Positions 8,001 through 15,342 of a stretch of 64,000 nt of DNA are shown here, one piece after another. Source of the stretch: G965197555 sp965197555 (lineage in GTDB: Bacteria > Chloroflexota > Dehalococcoidia > Lucifugimonadales > UBA3495); the NCBI GenBank assembly GCA_965197555.1, contig OZ240213.1, positions 1,736,001-1,800,000 of the forward strand, written 5' to 3'. Numbering within the stretch: position 1 is the stretch's first letter; every line of letters starts with the position of its first letter. The position numbers and the translations under genes were made by a program. The notes below the pieces were generated by a model. The model was not told the origin of the DNA. It made no database searches and saw nothing but the letters and a program-made list of their open reading frames with translations.

Positions 8001-9618
8001 TTTCTGGCGAAGCAGCCGTGTGGTCCCACCCCTGGAAAATCCCGAACCTTCTGCCCTGGCTTTCTGGGCTCCGGAGAAGGTTCCGAATCTACCGGATATC
8101 TCCTGGCATATCACCGAGTTTCCCTTCTTTACTTTTCTCTTCGCCGACCTCCACGCCCATATGATGGTGATTCCTTTCACTCTGCTGACGATCGCTTTGG
8201 GAGTAACCATCTTGGTTGGACTGTGGACCAGTGGCTGGCTGTGGAAAGCCTTCGCAGTAGTGGCCTTGGCCATCTCCCTGGGTTCTTTGTGGGTCGTGAA
8301 CAGTTGGGACTATCCGTCCTACGTCTTGCTAGTGCTCGCTCTGCTGGTCCTGGCGGTCTATTTGCGACCGGCACCGGCCATGCAGAAGCTTGCGTGGACC
8401 GCCGGCCTGGGGGCATTTGTTGTAGGGACCAGCATTCTGGTGTTCCTCCCGTACCACCTATCCTACGAGCCATTCAACACAGGTTTGGACGCGTCCAAGT
8501 GGAAGACGCCCATCGACCGCTACCTTTGGATTCATGGGATGTTCTTGTTTTTGGCCGCCACGTTTTTGTTGTATCAGGGACGGAATGCCATTGGATGTGG
8601 CATGAAAGGAATCGTTGATCGTCTGCGCGGTAGACTAAGGACCGAAAGCGGTTCTCCCAGACGAGGATTGGAACACTACGGACCTAAAATGGCATTTGCT
8701 CTGGTACTGATGGCCGCCGTTTATATGGCGGTGGCCGGGTATTGGACGGTTGTCATGTTGTTGGTGTTCCTGCTCCTCACTGGCCTTGTCGTCTGGAGCA
8801 GTCGCGGCACCTATGAGCGGAATGGGCTCTTTTCGCTGGCGCCTATGGTCCTTTTTGCCATGGCCCTGGCCATAAGCATCGGCGTGGAGCTAATGCGTTT
8901 GGAAGAAGACATTGGGCGAATGAACACCTTGTTCAAATACTACTTGGAAGTATGGGTATTACTCAGCTTGGCTACTGCTTACATGTTATGGGACCTTGGA
9001 ACCCGAGGCTTCCTTAAATGGCCTTGGCGTCTAGGTCCCAGGATTTGGGTTGGGATTTTTGCAGTTTTATTGGGGTCCAGTTTGGTCTACACGGGCTGGG
9101 GTACCCACGTCAGGCTTGCGGACCGCTTCGGGTCTGGCGCCGAGACCCTGGACGGGCAGAGATACATGGAGAATGCAGTCCATTGGGAAAATGAACATCA
9201 GATCGAATTGAAATGGGACCTGGAGGCCATCAAGTGGTTGGAAGACAACGTGTACGGCTCACCGGTAGTACTGGAGGCCCATCTACACCAATACCGTTGG
9301 GGGTCCCGCGTGGCCAACTACACGGGCTTACCAACTGTTCTCGGCTGGCCCTGGCACCAGATACAGCAGCGAATGGCCTACCGGGGTGATGTTGAAGCAC
9401 GGTCAAAGCAGGTTGAGGAGATCTACCAAACAACAGACCTGGAGCGAGCCGAGGCTCTGTTACGGGAGTTTGAAGTCACTTACATAGTACTCGGGCAACT
9501 GGAGCAGGCGTACTACTCAGCAAAGGGGCTGCGAAAGTTTCCTCAGTGGGTCGAAGCCGGGCTGATTGAACGGGTATATGAAAACCAGGGGGTGTCGATC
9601 TATAAAGTAGCTTGGTGA
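5071..9618 (+). CDS. GT39-like/YYY (DUF2298) two-domain integral membrane protein
   Basis: A 1,515-residue multi-spanning protein made of two membrane modules. The N-terminal module (about 1-650) looks like a GT39/PMT_2 glycosyltransferase: after the first helix comes an acidic loop with FHPDERDIY near residue 46, then many hydrophobic helices and a soluble stretch (about 480-690). The C-terminal module (about 700-1515) contains GGYLNYYYWGYF near 850, the hallmark of the YYY/DUF2298 domain known from Chloroflexi and archaea, then EFPFFTFLFADLHAHM and more helices. Known GT39 enzymes transfer sugars from polyprenyl-phosphate donors on the outer face; the YYY module's role is not established. 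A surface glycan or lipid function is inferred. ATG 5071 is used; ATG 5077 is also possible. Confidence 0.82.
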   Translation: MDMAAFNPHLIYQRVLAGRLCPILLLLTILALALALRLYGINWDSGYAFHPDERDIYMRSGCMYDLLTEAPGYRGCGYVRDQPEASPGLPSLETVLDPDRSPLNPHWFPLGSVLVYLLVFFRSVIELFTDVGALDMRFVGRTLSSLADVGSVFIVYLLGRRMYGQGVGLLAAALTALAVIHIQNSHFYRPETFSVVFTLASFWAMLRMLERRRLRDSALLGLMVGLALAPKVNVLPLVLPLALAYGYLALDSVEGRWSDLKLLIVRRVSAHVALAATVAVAVFFVSSPYAFLDFGKFSDDLLAQANMARNAGMWPFTVQYIDTPRFLYHIQQTSTWGLGIPLGAVAWLAIPFTVGVALMCRRHRRADLLLLAWVVPGYLLLESFEVRFLRYMFPLVPFMVLLGSRMLLWLVDRAREIARLSRDRTRSGWEAPSVTSSWSGTLRSAAPWMTLTLIGLVVVATAFYALAFERVYANDHPAIEASRWIKGTVPPGTAIVSDNHWDEYIPDLYEYSVWQFPVYEPETPAKLETLITHLAESEYLVFYSNRPYGSVARLPHRYPFSAAYYRGLFEGRLGYKLSREFTSYPELAGVVFKDDPFDRAGLPPPEGIEEARSSRVELNLGYADDNVVGYDHPRVLLFRNQDHLSARQLRLRIADLRSATEDGPSPGLMMSEERKALQRGGGTWSEIIHRDSWTNRFPVLGWLLAVELVYLAALPLAMFVFRPLPDRGVVLARILGLLGASYVAWLVVSLGWIPHSGAAVMLGFGVVGGLSIFVLLTRWSEIRDFILQRWRFILGGEVLFLVAFLAFVAVREANPDLWHPWRGGEKPMELAYLNAVIRSSAMPPFDPWFAGGYLNYYYWGYFVLAGLVRVTGILPTIAFNLAVPLFFALTVTGAYSLVYNLAEGARRHRQDPHSDSEPESGAPLVGFRRLIPRSPVIAGLFASLFIAVVGNLDGMIQVVRGSWTKLFVDGQGFLPFDFWRSSRVVPPLENPEPSALAFWAPEKVPNLPDISWHITEFPFFTFLFADLHAHMMVIPFTLLTIALGVTILVGLWTSGWLWKAFAVVALAISLGSLWVVNSWDYPSYVLLVLALLVLAVYLRPAPAMQKLAWTAGLGAFVVGTSILVFLPYHLSYEPFNTGLDASKWKTPIDRYLWIHGMFLFLAATFLLYQGRNAIGCGMKGIVDRLRGRLRTESGSPRRGLEHYGPKMAFALVLMAAVYMAVAGYWTVVMLLVFLLLTGLVVWSSRGTYERNGLFSLAPMVLFAMALAISIGVELMRLEEDIGRMNTLFKYYLEVWVLLSLATAYMLWDLGTRGFLKWPWRLGPRIWVGIFAVLLGSSLVYTGWGTHVRLADRFGSGAETLDGQRYMENAVHWENEHQIELKWDLEAIKWLEDNVYGSPVVLEAHLHQYRWGSRVANYTGLPTVLGWPWHQIQQRMAYRGDVEARSKQVEEIYQTTDLERAEALLREFEVTYIVLGQLEQAYYSAKGLRKFPQWVEAGLIERVYENQGVSIYKVAW

Positions 9619-10051
9619 TTGGGCTCTTCCAAACAGAAGGGTACAATTTACATAAAACGCCCGTTTCAAGTCATTGACAATGCGTTAACATAATGGTAGT
9701 TTTAAATTAAATATAAGAATATTTTGAGAAGTGACCACATGGTGTAATTCGGCGGGAGCGGCCTACGGTGCAAAACCTCAGTAAGTGGATGATGGGTAGT
9801 GTCGGTGGTAAAGCTGAGGTGGCGCGCCGACCCGTGGGGTTATTGCTGGCTCACTGTAATTCAGCCCTGGGAGCATGGGCCTGCTCTCTTGGTTAAACAA
9901 GATCGGGGGACGGGTGCTCGGTGGCCCGTCACAGCTCCGGGCTTGGATCGGCTGGCCCTTCCCGAGGTGATTGGCGCGCTAAGCAGTGTGGGGACTTGGT
10001 GGAGTAGGGAGTCTTAGCGTGGCCACTGGGAAGGGCCAGTAGATTGTTGCG
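9619..10051. other. Intergenic region, AT-rich core
   Basis: This 433-base gap lies between convergent genes. Positions 9640-9735 are strikingly AT-rich for this genome and include a TTGACA at 9674-9679 with only a weak -10 (TAGTTT) 17 bases later. A 72-codon frame opens at GTG 9799 and ends at 10017. It is tryptophan-rich and resembles nothing I know, so I do not call it a gene. Confidence 0.3.
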
Positions 10052-10885
10052 TTAGACCTGCCTATCCCATTGCGGATACGAGCCAAGTACCTTCAGCATA
10101 TTGACCATAGCACCCACTTGTTCCAGGGCCTCTCTTACCAATGGGTCCTCTCGGTGCCCCTCACAGTCAATCAGAAAAATATATTGGCCCAGTGACTGTT
10201 TAGTGGGTCGTGACTCGACTTTCATCAGATTGATGTTCCGGTTGGCGAACTCACCCAGAGCACTGTATAGAATACCCGGAATGTCATGGGCGAAGCTGAA
10301 GCACAGGGATGTCTTGTCTTTCCCAGTCGCTTCATGGTCGCTTTTTGCCAGGACTACGAAGCGGGTGACGTTGTTCGGTGCGTCCTGAATGTTGTTTCCG
10401 ATAATATCCACGTCGTAGAGGTCCGCGGCTCTTCTGGGCGCGATGGCCGCCGCGGGATGGCTACTGGACCGCATGTCGGCTACCGCGGCGACGGTGCTCA
10501 AGGAGGCCATCTGTTCCGCGTTGGGAAAACATCGGTCCAGGAATTCCCGGCACTGGCCCAACGCTTGGGGATGAGAGTATATCACCTGTATGTCGGTTGC
10601 CCTGGTCCCCGGTAGCGCCATCAGATAGTGGTCAATGGGCACCACTATCTCTTTGCGAATGGAAAGCTCAGATTGGGAGATCAGCAGGTCCAATGTGTAA
10701 TTGACGGAGCCCTCGAGGCTATTCTCTATGGGCACCACCCCTTCGTCGGTCATCGCCGAAGTTACGGCCAAGCCCACCGCCGCGATGGTAGGAAAGGGCT
10801 GCAGGTCTCCCTCTGGATCGTGGGCCAAAGCTGCTTCTTCGGTGTACGTTCCTACTGGGCCCAAAAATGCGATTCGTTTTGTCAT
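10052..10885 (-). CDS. pheA: Prephenate dehydratase
   Basis: This enzyme converts prephenate to phenylpyruvate in phenylalanine synthesis. The 277 residues start with IAFLGPVGTYTEEAA, the usual N-terminal motif, and contain VPIENSLEGSV, catalytic Thr174 in NNVTRF, and an ACT regulatory domain (about 190-277) with ESRP at 224-227, the phenylalanine feedback site. It is monofunctional, with no chorismate mutase domain. The start codon follows the stop of the preceding trkA-like gene by one base, so it is probably co-transcribed with the potassium/stress genes, an odd partnership. Confidence 0.95.
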   Translation of the reverse strand: MTKRIAFLGPVGTYTEEAALAHDPEGDLQPFPTIAAVGLAVTSAMTDEGVVPIENSLEGSVNYTLDLLISQSELSIRKEIVVPIDHYLMALPGTRATDIQVIYSHPQALGQCREFLDRCFPNAEQMASLSTVAAVADMRSSSHPAAAIAPRRAADLYDVDIIGNNIQDAPNNVTRFVVLAKSDHEATGKDKTSLCFSFAHDIPGILYSALGEFANRNINLMKVESRPTKQSLGQYIFLIDCEGHREDPLVREALEQVGAMVNMLKVLGSYPQWDRQV

Positions 10886-10886
10886 A

Positions 10887-11546
10887 CTAAATGCCAGTCA
10901 GGATGTCGTATATAGTTTGCTCTTCTCCCGTGGGAGTCACCGCAACCAACTCATCGTCGGGCTCCAGGACCATATGGTTCGAAGGAAGTTGAGCGCCTGT
11001 CTTCTTGACCACCAAAGAGATGAAACTTTGAGGTGGCAGCGCTACCTCGTCCAGCCGCTTGCCGACTACTCCCGCCTCAACCGGGATTGACACACTGACC
11101 AATTCCATACCCGGGAGCGGCAAGTTCATCAGGTGTAACAAAGGACGCCCCGGAACACCTTCTTCGAAGCTCTCCAGGACCAAATGAGTCGCGTTAACCA
11201 CCAAGTCGACGCCCAATACGTGAAAAATGGGCTCATTCCCAGGGTCCTTAATCCTGGCCATGGTACGGGGTACCTTGAAGATGTGCTTGGTCATCTGGCA
11301 GACTACTAGGTTCGTTTCGTCCCGTCCGGTGACCGCCGCCATCACATCGGCCCGCTCAACCCCAGCCCGCTTGAGGATCCCCTCGTCGGTAGCGTCGCCG
11401 TGGACCATTATGCTGCCAAGCTCTTTGGCAATCAGTTGGTATCGTTCATCGCTTTTCTCAACGACCACAACCTCGTGGGCTGACGCAATTAACCCCTTGG
11501 CCAGATGATAGCCAACCGCACTGCACCCTACTATTACAACGTACAT
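10887..11546 (-). CDS. TrkA-family potassium channel/transporter regulatory protein
   Basis: A 219-residue cytosolic RCK protein: an N-terminal Rossmann TrkA-N domain (1-about 120; MYVVIVGCSAVGYHLA, VVEKSDER, HGDATDEGIL) followed by a TrkA-C domain (about 135-215). These domains bind nucleotides and gate K+ transporters of the TrkH/KtrB type. The first glycine motif is GCSAVG instead of GxGxxG, so nucleotide preference may differ. It lies between a shorter TrkA-N protein and pheA with very small gaps, so it is almost certainly in the same operon. Confidence 0.88.
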   Translation of the reverse strand: MYVVIVGCSAVGYHLAKGLIASAHEVVVVEKSDERYQLIAKELGSIMVHGDATDEGILKRAGVERADVMAAVTGRDETNLVVCQMTKHIFKVPRTMARIKDPGNEPIFHVLGVDLVVNATHLVLESFEEGVPGRPLLHLMNLPLPGMELVSVSIPVEAGVVGKRLDEVALPPQSFISLVVKKTGAQLPSNHMVLEPDDELVAVTPTGEEQTIYDILTGI

Positions 11547-11558
11547 GGACGCCCCCGG

Positions 11559-11960
11559 TTACAGCTCAATAGCCTGTCGGATATCCTGAAGCAACCCGAA
11601 AGAATACCCCACTACTTCCAGGCCGAGGCCTGCGTAAAAGAGTTGTAACTGGGGATTGTTCAGGTGACATATGATTTTGGGGACCTCGAATATGTGCTGT
11701 GCAATCTGGGCTACCATGGCGTTGAGGTGATCATCGTCGGAGAGGGCGAGGAAGATATCCGTGGACTGAATGCCCCCTAGCTGCAGGTAATCCTGCATCA
11801 TGGGCTCAGCGGTTAACCTGACTTCCACTTGAGGTTCACTTGCCACTTGCTCCAAGCAGGCCTTGTCTTCCGACAGGATGGTGATCTGGTGGCCATTCTG
11901 TACCAAGTCAGGCACCAGGTTGGCAGTCAACTGGTTGCAACCCAGAATCAGCACCCGCAT
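11559..11960 (-). CDS. Stand-alone TrkA-N (RCK N-terminal) domain protein
   Basis: Only 133 residues: a single Rossmann domain with no TrkA-C. The start MRVLILGCNQLTANLVPDL aligns with TrkA-N, but the glycine-rich loop is reduced to GCNQLT, so NAD binding is questionable. The middle keeps LALSDDDHLNAMVAQIAQHIF, parallel to the TGRDETNLVVCQMTKHIF of the next gene, which suggests an old tandem duplication. It sits 4 bases after the stress-protein gene and 12 bases before the full-length trkA-like gene. Probably a partner subunit of that protein; a nucleotide-independent regulator is an inference. Confidence 0.75.
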   Translation of the reverse strand: MRVLILGCNQLTANLVPDLVQNGHQITILSEDKACLEQVASEPQVEVRLTAEPMMQDYLQLGGIQSTDIFLALSDDDHLNAMVAQIAQHIFEVPKIICHLNNPQLQLFYAGLGLEVVGYSFGLLQDIRQAIEL

Positions 11961-11964
11961 GGGG

Positions 11965-12420
11965 TCAGGCTCGGGCCGGAGTTAACGAGGGCGCACGCTG
12001 CCGCCAGATAATCACCTGGCATTCGGCGTTGTGGAAAATGTATTCAGCGGTCGACCCCATGCTGCAAGCGCCAAACCGGCGCTGGTAGGGGACTCCGACA
12101 ACCAGCAGGTCCATTTGGTGGTCATCGGACTCCAGCACAATTGCAGGTCCGGCGTGCCTGGCTCTAAGGGACTTGGCCCGGAGGCTTTTACACTTCTCCT
12201 CAGCGCCGATGGCTTCAATGCGGGCTAGAATCTCTTCCCCTCGATTGACGTCTTCGGCGATTTCGGCCTCCAACGGTAACTCGAGCGAGACTTCTATCAC
12301 ATAGACTGCATGGAGTTCCGCTTTGGACTCTCTGGCTACCTGACATGCCCAACGAAAAGTTTGCTCGCTGGCTGTGTCCCCGTTGACCGGCACCAGAATC
12401 CGCTTGGCGTTCAGCCGCAT
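11965..12420 (-). CDS. Universal stress protein (UspA family)
   Basis: A 151-residue cytosolic Usp domain. It shows the first strand with RILVPVNGDTASEQTFRWA, the MDLLVVGVPYQ strand and the C-terminal GxxxxRxxGxxxxGSTAEY-like ATP loop. Usp proteins bind ATP or act as dimeric stress regulators, and several bind K+ transport systems. Here the gene leads an operon of two TrkA-type proteins and pheA and is 242 bases downstream of trkH-trkA, so control of potassium uptake is a reasonable inference. A consensus -35/-10 pair precedes it. Confidence 0.88.
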   Translation of the reverse strand: MRLNAKRILVPVNGDTASEQTFRWACQVARESKAELHAVYVIEVSLELPLEAEIAEDVNRGEEILARIEAIGAEEKCKSLRAKSLRARHAGPAIVLESDDHQMDLLVVGVPYQRRFGACSMGSTAEYIFHNAECQVIIWRQRAPSLTPARA

Positions 12421-12475
12421 GTGTTGGTAGAACCTCCGATGGCTACCTGGGTGGCGCCTTAAAATTCAACGGCTG

Positions 12476-12506
12476 ATTATACGTTCAGTAGGAGAGCAAT
12501 TGTCAA
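12476..12506 (-). promoter_or_regulatory. Sigma-70-type promoter for the usp-trkA-trkA-pheA operon
   Basis: On the minus strand TTGACA (12506-12501) and TATAAT (12481-12476) are both perfect consensus hexamers, separated by 19 bases, slightly longer than the ideal 17. Transcription would start near 12469, about 50 bases before the usp ATG. Confidence 0.6.
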
Positions 12507-12662
12507 CAACGGCTAGGTATTGCATAAAAAGCGAGCTTGACAGCTTTCCACCGGTATAGACGCATTAGGGGTTAAAGCAGATGGGACGTAAAGACGCGAT
12601 AATATACATGATAAGTTGTGGCTGGGTCCTTCCTGCCACCGGGGGCGAAGCAAACGGGTCGA

Positions 12663-13382
12663 TCAAAGCAGGCTTCTTGCCCCAGTACCGTCGTTCGCTA
12701 AAAGGCCATGGACCTCTTTAGCCTGATCGTAAAGCCGAGAGACATGCTCGTTGGTTCCAGCTACTATCAGCACATCCCCGGGCTTTATCTCCTCGTCCCT
12801 AGCCGGGTGTAACAGATAGGTTCGACCCCTCATGATGGCCAGGACCGAGACCCCGTGACGGTCGGAGTTACTGCCCAAGTGCACTTGCTCCAAGGTATGC
12901 CCCAACATCTCCTCGGGGGGTCTGACCTTGCTGATCCCAAAATTGGGAACAATCGGCATGTAATCTATGACGCCGGAGCTAAAGCCAACGTGGGCCGTTC
13001 GGCGAGCGCTTTCCATTTCGGGATAGACTACCTTGTCCGCGCCAATGCGCTCCAGAGTCGAACCGTGAAGCTCATTGGCGGCGCGGGCGATGATGTAGGG
13101 GATACGAATACTCTTGAGCAAGACCGTGGTCAAGATGCTGGCTTGAATGTTGTCGCTGCCCAGTGCAACCACAGCTACGTCGTAATCCGCCACATCAAGC
13201 TCTTTGAGCACGGACTCATTCGACGCATCGGCACGCACGGCGTAGGTCACATTGCCCAGCATTTCCTGAATCTTCGACTCGTCGATGTCGATGGCCAGGA
13301 CGTCGTGCCCAGTTTGGTACAATTCCTGGGCCACAGTAGCTCCGAATCGTCCCAGGCCGATGACGCATACCTGCTTTTTCAC
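12663..13382 (-). CDS. TrkA/KtrA-family K+ uptake regulatory subunit
   Basis: 239 residues. A canonical TrkA-N domain opens with VCVIGLGRFGATVA (intact GxGxxG) and the acidic end of strand 2, LAIDIDESKI. A TrkA-C domain occupies about 140-225 (VSVLAIMRGRTYLLHPARDEEIKPGDVLIVAG). It lies 12 bases downstream of the trkH/ktrB gene on the same strand, the usual order of a KtrAB-type transporter operon. It is expected to form an octameric ring under the membrane subunit and gate it by nucleotide binding. Confidence 0.92.
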   Translation of the reverse strand: MKKQVCVIGLGRFGATVAQELYQTGHDVLAIDIDESKIQEMLGNVTYAVRADASNESVLKELDVADYDVAVVALGSDNIQASILTTVLLKSIRIPYIIARAANELHGSTLERIGADKVVYPEMESARRTAHVGFSSGVIDYMPIVPNFGISKVRPPEEMLGHTLEQVHLGSNSDRHGVSVLAIMRGRTYLLHPARDEEIKPGDVLIVAGTNEHVSRLYDQAKEVHGLLANDGTGARSLL

Positions 13383-13394
13383 CTGACGCCTCCG

Positions 13395-14837
13395 CTACCC
13401 TATTTTAACCCTTTCTTGGGCGAAACGATACAAAGCTGGCTCTTCCCCGGGAGCTAACGCCAAGGCCAAGGTCAATGGACCAAGCCGACCGATGAACATA
13501 GCCACCATGAATATGCACTTGCCGGCCAGGCTCAGGTCAGGGACGATGCCTGTAGACGTTCCATTGGTACCAAAGGCAGACACGGTGTCGAACAGGAGAT
13601 CGATGAAAGGCATGTTCGGTTCGGTTTGGCTCAGAGTGGGCATTATGATCATGATAAATCCGATACCGAGGGCCGCCACCGTGATGGCTCGAAGAACCTG
13701 GACGTGAGCGATCTCCCGGCCGAAGGCTTCAGCTTCCGGCCGGCCTTTGATTGATGAAATCACGGCCGCAATTATCACCGCCAATGTGGTGACCTTGATG
13801 CCTCCAGCCACTGAGCCGGGGGCCCCACCAATGAACATTAGGAAAGGGTAGGTGAGCTTGGTGAAGTCATGAGCATTACCGAAGTCAACCGATGTGAATC
13901 CGGCCGTGCGCCCGCTCACAGAATGGAAAATGGAGGAAACGACCTTGTCACCCAGCACAAACTGCCCGATGGTTCCGTCGTTGGAATACTCAGACAAGAA
14001 GAAGACCCCGGACCCCAGAACCCAAAGGATCAGACTACTTACAATAACCAGTTTGGTGTCCAAGCTGAACCGCCCCATCCGCCGGTGACGATAAATGTCC
14101 ACCAAAACCGTCCAACCCACTCCCCCGATGATGATTAACACCGTCATGAAGCCAAGGAAGGTCCATGCGGACGACATGCGCGCCAAGTTGCTGCCATAGG
14201 GAATCTCGGGCAATATCGAAAATCCCGCGCTATTGAAGGATGAGACGGAAAGGAAAGCGGACTGCCAAAGAGATTCACTCGGGCCCATTCCGTCTAAGCC
14301 ATTGATTTGCCAGAACATAGCGCCGGTGCCGATGCCGTAGATCAAAAAAACAACAAGGAGTATGTTGCGCGTAACCCGGCGTAGACCCTCCATTCGGTCC
14401 ACACCCATGGTTTCGCGCATAACCAAACGCTCTGATAGGGTGGAACGTTGACCAATCAACACCAGCAGGAAAGTCGCCACCGCCATGAACCCTAGGCCGC
14501 CTACCAGCATCAAGAAGAATATTATGCCTTGGCCGAAATTGCTCCAGTAGGTGCCAGTGTTTACTATCACGTGGCCGGTGACGGTGACGGCGGAGACAGC
14601 GGTGAAGAAGGACGTGACCAGGGAGGTGAATCCCCCTTCATGGGATGCTATCGGAAGGGATAACAGCAACCCTCCCGTGACTATTAGAAGAATGAAGCCA
14701 AAGAACAGAATAAATGGAGAGCTCAAAAACCGATGAGGATGCCGAAGCGGGGCGGGCTCGGTGGTCGTGGGCAGCAGGTCCCGAAGCCTGGGTTGGCGGA
14801 TTACAAATTCACGGGGCCGTGGTCGGTTAAAGGCCAA
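13395..14837 (-). CDS. TrkH/KtrB-family potassium transporter
   Basis: A 480-residue membrane protein that carries K+ into the cell. It has the four M1-P-M2 repeats of the family, each with a filter glycine: Gly88 (TVTGH), Gly205 (FNSAGF), Gly313 (GRTAGF) and Gly426 (FGTNGT). GGAPGSVAGGIKVTT (337-351) is the TrkH/KtrB loop signature. The N-terminus has an extra arginine/proline-rich cytoplasmic tail of about 40 residues. With the adjacent trkA it forms a complete uptake system. Confidence 0.93.
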   Translation of the reverse strand: MAFNRPRPREFVIRQPRLRDLLPTTTEPAPLRHPHRFLSSPFILFFGFILLIVTGGLLLSLPIASHEGGFTSLVTSFFTAVSAVTVTGHVIVNTGTYWSNFGQGIIFFLMLVGGLGFMAVATFLLVLIGQRSTLSERLVMRETMGVDRMEGLRRVTRNILLVVFLIYGIGTGAMFWQINGLDGMGPSESLWQSAFLSVSSFNSAGFSILPEIPYGSNLARMSSAWTFLGFMTVLIIIGGVGWTVLVDIYRHRRMGRFSLDTKLVIVSSLILWVLGSGVFFLSEYSNDGTIGQFVLGDKVVSSIFHSVSGRTAGFTSVDFGNAHDFTKLTYPFLMFIGGAPGSVAGGIKVTTLAVIIAAVISSIKGRPEAEAFGREIAHVQVLRAITVAALGIGFIMIIMPTLSQTEPNMPFIDLLFDTVSAFGTNGTSTGIVPDLSLAGKCIFMVAMFIGRLGPLTLALALAPGEEPALYRFAQERVKIG

Positions 14838-15342
14838 GACCGGCTCCCACGATGGTCCCGTGGCCGGAAGAGTAACCGGATCCGTAGGAATGGCTAGCCC
14901 GAATTGGGGAGGCTACGCAAGTAGGGAGAACTGTAGAGGAGCAGAGCAGCCGCGGTGCAAGGAAGGAGTTGGAGCTAAGGGGTAGCATGAGCCAGTGCCA
15001 ATTGAACGGTTGCAGGTCTCAGCTCGATGGGCTTTACACGATCAATGATTAATGGTACGGGCACCCGTGAAGAGAGAGTTCAGCTCGCGTTGGCGACCCC
15101 TCACTTGGCTAAGAGGCATTCTAGAATTTTGGCATCATAGTGTCAATGACAGACTAGACGGCTTTGCAACCATCTGACGTACCAGGGCATAGGAATCCTC
15201 GCTACAAGATGCCTTCAGCACCACAAGTTTTGAGGCACCAAGGGTGGGTTAGAGCGATGGAGAGCGTCCTCAATCCGGGGTCTGCTCGCCAATTTCTATG
15301 CTAAGATAATTGGACGCCGTAAACATAATGGGGTGACTTTGC
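14838..15342. other. Divergent intergenic region trkH/leuS
   Basis: A 505-base gap between divergent operons. I looked for a T-box leader before leuS (the specific AGGGTGGNACCGCG-type bulge) and do not see one. AATTTCTATGCTAAGATAATTGG near 15292-15314 holds a possible -10, with no convincing -35. No supported ORF. Confidence 0.4.

Noticed and set aside
9799..10017. 72-codon frame starting at GTG
   Set aside because: Odd composition, no ribosome site and no recognisable family; lies in an AT-rich intergenic region between convergent genes.
14838..15342. T-box leader before leuS
   Set aside because: The conserved T-box bulge and a following terminator are not present.
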